A stretch of 43,598 nucleotides of DNA. Origin: Bacteroidota bacterium (GTDB lineage: Bacteria > Bacteroidota > Bacteroidia > AKYH767-A > OLB10). Positions 7,234 to 15,500 of this stretch are shown in pieces. Position numbers and translations under genes: made by a program. Position 1 is the stretch's first letter. Each line of letters opens with the position of its first letter. The stretch covers positions 1 through 43,598 of the forward strand of contig JAFDWZ010000030.1 of the NCBI GenBank assembly GCA_018268195.1, given 5' to 3'. The notes under the pieces are model-generated. The model saw nothing but the letters and a program-made list of their open reading frames with translations. It ran no database searches and was not told the DNA's origin.

Positions 7234-8619
7234 TTATTTCAATCTCTCAAAGCGAGCCTGAAAGAATCGCAGATATTTGGGTTCGTAAACCATTTTCAAG
7301 CCTTTGATAAATTTTCTCTTGTCGTAAACTGTAGCTGCAGATTCGGCAATTACATCCATGTGCGCCTGAGTATAAACTCTTCGGGGCAAGGTGAAGCGAA
7401 CAAGCTCAAGTTTAGGGTAATGATTTTCACCATTGGCTTTGCGACCTGCAGAAACTATACCTCGCTCCATTGTACGCACTCCGGAATCAATATATATTTC
7501 GGCTGCGAGAGTCTGAGCCGGAAACTGATCTTGTGTAAGATGAGGAAGAAAAGATTTTGCATCAACAAAAATTCCGTGACCTCCAATGGGTTTAACGATA
7601 GGAATTCCATACTCCATCATTTTATGTCCAAGGTATTCTACCTGACCAACACGTGCATGTTGATGATTATCATCAAGACTTTCAACAATTCCTACAGCAA
7701 TTGCTTCCATATCGCGCCCTGCTAAACCTCCATAAGTATGCAACCCTTCATAAACTACTACCATGTTTCTTGCTTCTTCAAAAACATCCCAATCGTTTAT
7801 TGCAAGAAAACCTCCAATATTTACAAGAGCATCTTTTTTGGCACTCATGGTAGCACCATCGGTGTAAGAACAAATCTCTCTTACAATTTCGCGAATACTT
7901 TTTTTATTATATCCCTTTTCTCTTTGCTGAATAAAATATGCGTTCTCAGCCACACGTGTCATGTCATGAATAATCCGAATTCCATGTTTTTTTGTGTAGG
8001 CTCTCAACTCTTTCAAGTTTGACATACTGATGGGCTGACCTCCTGCCATGTTCACATTGGTAGCGATACATACATAAGGAATTTTTTTCGCACCATGTTT
8101 CTTAACTAACTTATCGAGCTTTGCTAAATCCACATTTCCTTTGAAAGGATGTTCATTAAACGGGTCGTGTGCTTCGTCAATGATAATGTCCACGAATGTT
8201 CCACCTGCTAATTCCTGATGCAGACGTGTAGTAGTGAAATACATATTTCCGGGAACAAAGTCTCCCTTTTTAATTAGTATCTGCGACAAAATATTTTCTG
8301 CAGCTCTTCCCTGATGTGTTGGTACCACATACTTATAACCATAGTACTTCTGAATCGCTTCTTCGAGCAGATAATAACTTTTGCTACCGGCATAAGCTTC
8401 GTCACCAGTCATGAACGCGCTCCACTGGCGGTCGCTCATTGAGTTGGTACCGCTATCGGTAAGCAAGTCAATATATACATCTGCAGAATGCAATAAGAAT
8501 GTATTAAATCCTGCTTCCTTGATAGCTTTGGTACGATACGGTTTGGTAGTCATTTTCAGAAGTTCTACCATTTTCATTTTATAAGGCTCAGCCCATGAAC
8601 GTTTTTTAATTATTGCCAT
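7234..8619 (-). CDS. tpl: Tyrosine phenol-lyase (beta-tyrosinase)
   Basis: A 461-residue PLP enzyme of the tryptophanase/tyrosine phenol-lyase family, predicted to split L-tyrosine into phenol, pyruvate and ammonia. Family landmarks are THQGRAAEN (Arg105), HDMTR (Asp219, Arg222), the PLP lysine in SAKKD (Lys262), the carboxylate-binding Arg408, and FF at 452-453. The residue separating the two activities is in the MERG motif: Arg386 corresponds to Arg381 of Citrobacter TPL, where tryptophanases have VEIG. It lies in a run with a true tryptophanase 33 bases upstream and a NorC-like cytochrome 18 bases downstream. No tyrosine permease is adjacent. Substrate specificity is inferred from these residues. 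Confidence 0.88.
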   Translation of the reverse strand: MAIIKKRSWAEPYKMKMVELLKMTTKPYRTKAIKEAGFNTFLLHSADVYIDLLTDSGTNSMSDRQWSAFMTGDEAYAGSKSYYLLEEAIQKYYGYKYVVPTHQGRAAENILSQILIKKGDFVPGNMYFTTTRLHQELAGGTFVDIIIDEAHDPFNEHPFKGNVDLAKLDKLVKKHGAKKIPYVCIATNVNMAGGQPISMSNLKELRAYTKKHGIRIIHDMTRVAENAYFIQQREKGYNKKSIREIVREICSYTDGATMSAKKDALVNIGGFLAINDWDVFEEARNMVVVYEGLHTYGGLAGRDMEAIAVGIVESLDDNHQHARVGQVEYLGHKMMEYGIPIVKPIGGHGIFVDAKSFLPHLTQDQFPAQTLAAEIYIDSGVRTMERGIVSAGRKANGENHYPKLELVRFTLPRRVYTQAHMDVIAESAATVYDKRKFIKGLKMVYEPKYLRFFQARFERLK

Positions 8620-8652
8620 TGAATGAATATTAATTTTATAGTAAATATCAGT

Positions 8653-10035
8653 TTAAATTTTTTCGAGAAGTGCAGAGAAATGTCTCAGGAATGGTGGTTC
8701 GTAGGTAATTCGGTAACCTGTCTTCTGATTTCTTAATTCGAGTATATCGTCAAAAATATCGAGTACATAATCAATATGACTTTGGGTATAAACTCTTCTA
8801 GGAATGGCCAAACGTACCAGTTCGTTCATAGCAGGAATCATATTGCCTTTGTCATCATTTTTACCAAACATTAAACTTCCAATTTCAACGGCACGAATGC
8901 CGCCTTTAATGTATAAATCACACACCAATGCTTGTCCGGGAAATTGCTCTACAGGAATTTGATTGTATAATTTTTTTGCGTCAACATACACTGCATGACC
9001 ACCGATAGGCCAAACTACGGGAATGCCTTTACTTCTTAATCTCTCACCGAGATAAGCTGTACTTCTTATACGATAATGTAAATAGTCTTCGTCAAACACC
9101 TCTGTAAGACCGATTGCAAGTGCTTCCATATCGCGACCTGCAAGACCTCCATAGGTAGTGAAGCCTTCAGAGATTATCAAGAGGTTTTTGCATTTAACAG
9201 CAAGCTCTTCGTTTTTGAGAGTGAGCAAACCGCCAATATTTACAATAGCGTCCTTTTTAGCACTCATCACAAAAGCATCACCCATACGAAGCATTTGTTT
9301 GGCAATATCTTCACATGATTTGTCGGCATAACCTTCTTCGCGATGTTTAATAAAATATGCATTTTCTGCAATTCGACATCCATCAATTACCAACAACAAA
9401 TTATGTTCATCACAAATTTTTCTTAGTGCCTGAACATTTGCCATGCTTACAGGCTGACCTCCGGAAGAGTTATTTGTAACCGTAATAATTACCGCTGCAA
9501 TATTTTCTCTTCCATGTTTGTTGATTAACTGCTGCAGTTTTTCGAGATTGATATTTCCTTTAAACGGAAGATCTGTTTCGGGATTTTCTGCTTCTTCGTA
9601 AACAATATCAATTGCTGTTGCGCCAGTAAATTCTATATTGGCTCTTGTAGTATCAAAATGTGTATTGCTGATAAAAATTTTTCCTTTACCTCCCAGGATA
9701 CCATATAGAATTCTTTCGGCAGCACGACCCTGATGAGTAGGAAGTATATATGGCATTCCGGTCAGATTTCTAACAACCGTTTCTAAATGTTCCCAACTAC
9801 GAGCACCGGCATAACTTTCATCACCCATCATAATTCCGGCCCATTGCTTATCGCTCATTGCACCTGTACCGCTGTCGGTAAGCAAATCAATAAATACATC
9901 ACTTGATTTTAAAAGGAAAGGATTATATCCGGCTTTCTGTAAAGCGTCTTTTCTGTAAGCTTCTGTTGTTACCTTAAGCGGCTCAACCATTTTAATTTTA
10001 AAAGGCTCCGTAAGAGTCCTCATTTTTTCACTCAT
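8653..10035 (-). CDS. tnaA: Tryptophanase
   Basis: A 460-residue PLP enzyme, paralogue of the next gene, predicted to convert L-tryptophan to indole, pyruvate and ammonia. It has THQGRAAE (Arg104), D218 in the cofactor site and the PLP lysine in SAKKD (Lys261). It also has the tryptophanase signature VEIG at 383-386, where tyrosine phenol-lyase has MERG, and ends LRHFSALL instead of LRFF. It is the first gene of the tnaA-tpl-norC-like-norB-like run. A CRP/FNR-like dyad and a -7-like element lie upstream. No TnaC-like leader peptide or TnaB permease is visible. Confidence 0.9.
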   Translation of the reverse strand: MSEKMRTLTEPFKIKMVEPLKVTTEAYRKDALQKAGYNPFLLKSSDVFIDLLTDSGTGAMSDKQWAGIMMGDESYAGARSWEHLETVVRNLTGMPYILPTHQGRAAERILYGILGGKGKIFISNTHFDTTRANIEFTGATAIDIVYEEAENPETDLPFKGNINLEKLQQLINKHGRENIAAVIITVTNNSSGGQPVSMANVQALRKICDEHNLLLVIDGCRIAENAYFIKHREEGYADKSCEDIAKQMLRMGDAFVMSAKKDAIVNIGGLLTLKNEELAVKCKNLLIISEGFTTYGGLAGRDMEALAIGLTEVFDEDYLHYRIRSTAYLGERLRSKGIPVVWPIGGHAVYVDAKKLYNQIPVEQFPGQALVCDLYIKGGIRAVEIGSLMFGKNDDKGNMIPAMNELVRLAIPRRVYTQSHIDYVLDIFDDILELRNQKTGYRITYEPPFLRHFSALLEKI

Positions 10036-10057
10036 TATTCTACTAATTAATTTCGGA

Positions 10058-10065
10058 CTAAATTA
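10058..10065 (-). promoter_or_regulatory. Probable -7 promoter element of the tnaA run
   Basis: TAATTTAG on the minus strand differs from TAnnTTTG at one position. It predicts a transcript start near 10053, about 18 bases before the tnaA ATG. The dyad at 10089-10102 would then be centred about 42 bases upstream of the transcript start, the classical class II activator position. Confidence 0.4.
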
Positions 10066-10088
10066 TCGTGAAAAGCCCATTGGTGTTT

Positions 10089-10102
10089 ATGATTAAAGTC
10101 AT
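10089..10102. promoter_or_regulatory. CRP/FNR-type inverted repeat upstream of tnaA
   Basis: ATGAT-TAAA-GTCAT, a near-perfect dyad with the geometry of a CRP/FNR-family site (TGA-N6-TCA core). It is centred about 60 bases before the tnaA start codon and about 42 before the inferred transcript start. The cognate regulator is not in this window. Confidence 0.4.
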
Positions 10103-10292
10103 ACTGAATTAACTGCGACTCATTTACGCTTAAAAATCAATAGCTTGAAAACCTGAAATAATTATCAGGATAATCTACTTCAATAACTTTATTTGCGCAT
10201 CAAAATACCTTATTCTATAGAGTGAAGAAGGCGGAAAAGGAAATCAGAAAAAGATTTTCAAGTTCAAAAAATCGGTTGGCACGTAAAAAATA

Positions 10293-10321
10293 AAAACGGC
10301 TATCATAGAGATAGCCGTTTT
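10293..10321. terminator. Intrinsic terminator, probably bidirectional
   Basis: A 12-base-pair stem, AAAACGGCTATC (10293-10304) with GATAGCCGTTTT (10310-10321), and a five-base loop. The A/T flanks allow termination in either direction. It lies 31 bases beyond the stop of the coiled-coil protein gene on the minus strand. Confidence 0.85.
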
Positions 10322-10351
10322 AAAAATTATGACAATTATTTTACAAGAATT

Positions 10352-11245
10352 TTACCTTAAGATATAGGATGTAGCGCCACTAAGGTTACCATCCACATAT
10401 ACTTCAATGAGGTAGGTTCCGGGAGTAAAAATGCGTTCAGGTTCCTCATAGCTCATGCAATTTTCTACATTCACATTGTCGTAGCGCAGAGATGAGACAG
10501 CAGTACACATTACTTCTTCGCCATTGGCAAGAGTTATATTAGTTGATCCAGAGGAGCGGTTGCCCATAACTTTACCCCCCGGTTCAATGATGCGCAAATA
10601 CACATTTTTCTCACCTGCTTTTGCTATTTTATTTTCGAGCACAGTAAAACAAACATCTAACTTATTGGTGCGTTTGGACAGCGCAGTTGAAGTAAATTTT
10701 CCATTGCTTTTCTTTTTAAAAGATGAGATTTTAAAATATTCAGATTTAAGAACGGAGGCAGTGCTTACTGTTGATTCTAGATTTTTTGACAGGGTTTCAA
10801 CGGTACCTGTCAGTTGGCTGTTATCTTCTTTAAGCTTCTGGTTCTCCACCATGAGGGCATCAATCTTATCGAGATATTCATCACGAAGTTTCTTCAACGA
10901 TTCCAACTCCGTTTGCAGCTTTTTATTAAGCACTGCCGAATTTGTTTCGCTATTTAATAATTTCTGAATGCGGCCTTTTTGCTCATCTATTTTACTGTTG
11001 GCTTCAGCGAGTAGGCTGTCGAGATTTTCATTAATGCCTTTGTATTTATTTAATTCTTCAATGGTTGCGCCAAGTTCCTTTTCAACATCCACTCTTGCCG
11101 TAACCAGGCTATCACGTGTTATCTCAAACACTTCAGTTGTAGTTTGATGATTACGCCACTGGTAAACATTAAAGAGTCCCGATAGCACAAATAAAACAAT
11201 CCAAATTTTACCCTTACCCTTGTTTTCGGTATTTTGATTTTCCAT
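10352..11245 (-). CDS. Hypothetical single-pass membrane protein with long coiled coil
   Basis: A 297-residue protein not assigned to a named family. A polar N-terminus precedes one membrane segment at about 14-28 (IWIVLFVLSGLFNVY). A heptad-rich coiled coil follows at about 40-160 (repeated E, K, L, with ELESLKKL and KLKEDNSQLTG). A beta-rich C-terminal domain spans about 170-297, with hydrophobic strands such as NKLDVCFTVLEN, NVYLRIIEPGG and GTYLIEVYVDG. There is no signal cleavage site, so it is probably held in the inner membrane with the coiled coil and C-terminal domain in the periplasm. It is a single-gene unit with its own -7 element and terminator. Function unknown. Confidence 0.75.
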   Translation of the reverse strand: MENQNTENKGKGKIWIVLFVLSGLFNVYQWRNHQTTTEVFEITRDSLVTARVDVEKELGATIEELNKYKGINENLDSLLAEANSKIDEQKGRIQKLLNSETNSAVLNKKLQTELESLKKLRDEYLDKIDALMVENQKLKEDNSQLTGTVETLSKNLESTVSTASVLKSEYFKISSFKKKSNGKFTSTALSKRTNKLDVCFTVLENKIAKAGEKNVYLRIIEPGGKVMGNRSSGSTNITLANGEEVMCTAVSSLRYDNVNVENCMSYEEPERIFTPGTYLIEVYVDGNLSGATSYILR

Positions 11246-11270
11246 TTGTAAAGTATTTTACAATTTGTAA

Positions 11271-11278
11271 CAAAATTA
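11271..11278 (-). promoter_or_regulatory. -7 promoter element of the coiled-coil protein gene
   Basis: TAATTTTG on the minus strand, an exact TAnnTTTG match, 26 bases before the ATG at 11245. A TTG lies 24 bases further upstream (11305-11303), slightly beyond the 17-23 base spacing reported for Flavobacterium promoters. Confidence 0.5.
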
Positions 11279-11361
11279 CGGCATCCGATATGATATCACG
11301 ACCAATTATTACAAGTTTATTAACATTATGAAAGGTTTATATTCGGAAATCTGAATCGCCA

Positions 11362-12390
11362 TTATAGAGATAAGCGAGCCTGCGGAGCTAAATCGAGGGT
11401 TGAAAAGTCATTTTCAAGATACTTGTAGTAAGCCGCTATGCAAATCATACCTGCATTGTCAGTACAAAGGGACATGGGTGGTATAAATACAGTCCAGCCA
11501 TTTAGCAGTGCAACCTTTTGCAGTTCACTCCTTAAACCGCTGTTTGCTGAAACTCCACCTGCTATGGCAATTTGTTTTATACCTGTTTGCTCGGACGCCT
11601 TTTTCAGTTTATTAATTAATGATCGAACAATTGTATGTTGAACAGATGCGCATAAATCGGCAATATTTTTCTCAATAAAATTTGCGTCTTCAGCCAAATG
11701 TTTTTTGAGAAAATAAAGTACCGATGTTTTCAAACCGCTGAACGAAAAATCAAGTTCCGACAGATTGGCCGTTGGAAACTGAAAGCGACTGGCATCACCT
11801 GTTTTGGCATACCTGTCAATTAAAGGTCCGCCCGGATAAGGGAGGTTTAATGTTTTTGCAATTTTATCGAAAGCTTCGCCTGCAGCGTCATCGAGCGTCT
11901 GTCCGATAACGTACATCATGTTATAAGCTTTCACCAACACAATTTGAGTATGTCCACCAGAAACGGTCAGGCATAAAAACGGAAATTGGGGAACCGGAGC
12001 TTGGGTTTCCTTGTTCAGGGCAAAATTTGCTAACACATGAGCCTGCATGTGGTTTACTTCAATAAGCGGTATTGATAGTGCTGCCGATAAAGCTTTGGCG
12101 AATGACACTCCAACCATCAGTGAACCAATTAAACCGGGACCTGCTGTTACAGCAATTGCATTTAATTCCTTTTTTCTGATTCCGGCCTCTTTTAATGCTT
12201 GGTCAACCACGGGAATTATGTTTGCCTGATGGGCACGGCTGGCCAATTCGGGAACTACCCCGCCATAAGCCTCATGAACCTTTTGTCCAGCAATAATATT
12301 CGATAAAAGCCGATTGTTGCAGGAAACAGCGGCAGAAGTCTCATCGCATGAAGATTCAATTCCCAGAATAAGAACTTCGCTATTTTTCAT
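11362..12390 (-). CDS. tsaD: tRNA N6-adenosine threonylcarbamoyltransferase TsaD
   Basis: A 342-residue ASKHA-fold protein that transfers the threonylcarbamoyl group to A37 of ANN-decoding tRNAs (t6A), working with TsaB, TsaE and TsaC. Landmarks are the N-terminal GIESSCDETSAA, the metal-binding HMQAH (His114, His118), SGGHTQ, DDAAGEAFDKIAK and GGVSANSGLR. Full length for the family. It is divergent from tamB, a pairing I recall as common in Bacteroidota, and has a good -7 element with a TTG 17 bases upstream. Confidence 0.97.
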   Translation of the reverse strand: MKNSEVLILGIESSCDETSAAVSCNNRLLSNIIAGQKVHEAYGGVVPELASRAHQANIIPVVDQALKEAGIRKKELNAIAVTAGPGLIGSLMVGVSFAKALSAALSIPLIEVNHMQAHVLANFALNKETQAPVPQFPFLCLTVSGGHTQIVLVKAYNMMYVIGQTLDDAAGEAFDKIAKTLNLPYPGGPLIDRYAKTGDASRFQFPTANLSELDFSFSGLKTSVLYFLKKHLAEDANFIEKNIADLCASVQHTIVRSLINKLKKASEQTGIKQIAIAGGVSANSGLRSELQKVALLNGWTVFIPPMSLCTDNAGMICIAAYYKYLENDFSTLDLAPQARLSL

Positions 12391-12429
12391 TTTCTCTTAA
12401 GCCTGATTTAATAACTTAGCATTAAATCA

Positions 12430-12437
12430 CAAAAATA
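12430..12437 (-). promoter_or_regulatory. -7 promoter element of tsaD
   Basis: TATTTTTG on the minus strand, an exact TAnnTTTG match. A TTG at 12457-12455 lies 17 bases upstream, within the TTG-N17-23-TAnnTTTG spacing described for Flavobacterium. The predicted start leaves a leader of about 35 bases before the ATG. Confidence 0.55.
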
Positions 12438-12573
12438 GGTTAATTCTCCGGCTCCAACAGCCTCCATCAACTTAAATAATTCGTGTAATTTTAGCCGCTT
12501 AATTGTTCAGTCTATCAGAAAGTTTTTTAAAATATTCTTTATAGTTGTCGGGGCGGTATTACTGCTGCTCGGA

Positions 12574-15500
12574 TTGTTTTCAATTAGTCTGAAATTTCAA
12601 AAAGTGCAATCTTTTGTAGTTGACAAAGTGGCTTCCTATTTGTCATCAGAATTAAACACAAAAGTGACTGTTCAAAGAGTGCGGTTTGAGTTGATAAAGA
12701 ATTTTATTCTTGATGGGGTTTATGTAGAAGATTTGGATCATGATACGCTGTTATATGCCAACACCATTTCGGCAAGTGTTGCATTTCAATCACTCCTTAC
12801 ACAAAACAAAAAGTTGATTCTTGACCGCGTGAATTTGAGTGATGCCAGAATTGGATTGAAAAAATACAAAGAGAGCCGGGATATGAATTTTCAATTTATT
12901 ATTGACTACTTTAAATCGCCTAAGGCTGACACAACATCCGCTCCGTTTTCATTTTCGATAAACAAAATAAATATTCAAAATCTTCACTTTACTTATCGCG
13001 ATTATAAATGGAATGACACCACCAGTTGCATTGATTTTGACGATATAGATGTAAATAAGTTCAATGCTGAAATTTTTAATTTTCAACCTTTAGATAGTGT
13101 CATCAAGTTTTATGGCACCAATATTTCATTTCAGGAGAAATCAGGATTTAAGGTAAATCATTTTTCCGCAAATACTGCAATCACAAAGGACAGCATGAGC
13201 TTTTCGAAAATTATTATACATACTCCTTACTCCGATATTGATGCACCACACTATAGTATGAGCTATAAAAGCATGGAAGATTTTGAAGATTTTATTGACA
13301 AAGTTTACATGAAAGGAGAGTTTACCAAAAGCAGTATTTCATCAAACGATCTTCAATATTTTGCCAGTGAACTAAGAGGACTTAATAAAGCTATTACCTT
13401 TCAAGGTGCTGCACATGGAACTGTGAGTAATCTTAAAACCAAACAATTGGTAATTAATTATGGAGTTGACACTCATTTTGAAGGCGATGTGAGCATGAAC
13501 GGACTACCTGATGTGAACACCACTTTTCTCAATCTCAACATCCGCAGCCTGACTACAAGTAAAAGTGATGCTGAAACAATAAAACTATTTCCATTTACCA
13601 ACAATGAATACATTAAACTTCCTGACAACCTTTCTGAACTTGGAAAAATAAAATACAAAGGTGTGTTCACGGGGTTTTATAATGACTTTGTTTCTTATGG
13701 AAATATAAGCACCGCGTTAGGAGAAATATCTACAGACATAAACCTTAAGTTCAATGAAGACATGAATAAATCATCGTATTCAGGAAAACTTACTGCTACA
13801 GATTTTGACATTGGACGATTCTGGAGGTTGGGATCCCAGGTTGGTACCATATCCTTAAACGCTGAACTAACCGGAAATGGGTTTACTTCAGAGAAGGTAG
13901 CAGCCAAATTAATTGGAACCATCAACCAAGTATCATTGAATAACTACACTTACAGAAACATCGTATTAGATGCCAATGTAGCAAGAAAATTATTTAATGG
14001 AACACTTGATATGCACGATGAAAATGCAATGCTGAATTTTAAGGGAAGCATTGATTTCAGAGAAAAGCTACCCTACTTTGACTTTACGGCTTCTGTAAAA
14101 AATGCAGCACTCAGCAAGTTAAACCTATTGAATCGCGACACTTCAGCACTTTTTTCGGCTGTGGCCGATTTAAAAATGCATGGTTTTAGTTTCGACAACT
14201 TCGATGGCGTATTGCAATTTAAAAATATTAATTATTCTGAAGAGAATAAAAGTGCTTCAATAAACAATCTTAAAATTGAATCAATAAAAGAAGATGGTGA
14301 AAAATCTATTCAACTAAACTCGGATGTAGTTGATTTTTCACTTTCGGGAAATTATACGCTTACAAAAATCATCAATTCTGTAGGCGGACTGCTCAATATA
14401 TATCTCCCTCCGTTTTTAGTAAATATTACCCCTTCAGAAAAAACACTTTCTGACAATTTCAGGTTTGACGGGAAGATTAAAAATATCAATCCTATACTCA
14501 ATATTTTTACACCGGGCCTAACCATCAGTGATGAGACAACATTTAACGGTAAGGTTAACCGTAATGCGAATTATATATCCTTACAATTGCAATCGCCATG
14601 GACTAACTATAATAATCTGGAAAACAAAAATCTGAATATAAATATTTTCACCTTCGACAACAGGTTGAATGCTGAAATAAATTCTGCTCGCCTGAAAATG
14701 AATGACAGCCTTTTACTAAAAAACATAAAGATAGGTTCCGATTTTAGAAAAAACCGCTCCACTATTGTTTTAAATATCGAGAATGATTCAACATCTAAAT
14801 CAAAACTTAAATTAAGCACAGAACAATTATTCGAAAACGGGCGAACCATTTTTCACTTTTTGCCATCAACACTGCTGATAGAAGGCGATAACTGGAATAT
14901 AAATCCCGCTAACGAGATAGTTTTTGACAGCACACAAATCAGTTTTCAGAATTTCGTACTATCAAATCAAAATCAGTCGGTTCAGTTAAGTGGAAATATT
15001 AGTAAACAAACTTCAGATAAATTAAGACTTGGATTATTTCAGTTTAACACCGTGGCATTAAATCAACTATTGGCATTATATGACATTAAAATAGCGGGAA
15101 TAGCCAGTGGAGAATTATTCTTTTCGTCTCTTTACACAAAACCGGTAATTACAGGTAACCTAAAGGTTAGCGACTTTGAATTTAATGATGATAAATTAGG
15201 TGATGCCATTGCCAACATTGATTGGATTACTGAGAAAAAAACCATGCACATTGAAGGAGCCATTGAACAAAACGGAAGAAATTCGGCAGTGATAACGGGC
15301 AATTATATATTCAAACCTAAACATGACGAAATAGATTTTAATATTAAGGCAGACAAATTAAGCATTGCTCCGCTCGAGCATTATTTCAAAGGCTTTGCAA
15401 GTAAACTAAAAGGACTCACAACTGCTGAATTACATTTATACGGCACTGCAAATGCACCATTACTTACCGGAAAAGCAAAATTGCAGCGAGCTTCATTGGT

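Larger units (their letters stand above)
10036..10351. other. Intergenic region upstream of tnaA
   Basis: No gene was found in these 316 bases. On the minus strand they hold, in order, the terminator of the coiled-coil gene (10293-10321), about 190 bases with nothing recognisable, a CRP/FNR-like dyad (10089-10102), a -7-like element TAATTTAG (10065-10058) and the start of tnaA. Confidence 0.6.

Noticed and set aside
10036-10100. Possible TnaC-type leader peptide upstream of tnaA
   Set aside because: No short frame with the critical Trp and Pro residues was found before tnaA, so attenuation of the E. coli type is not supported.
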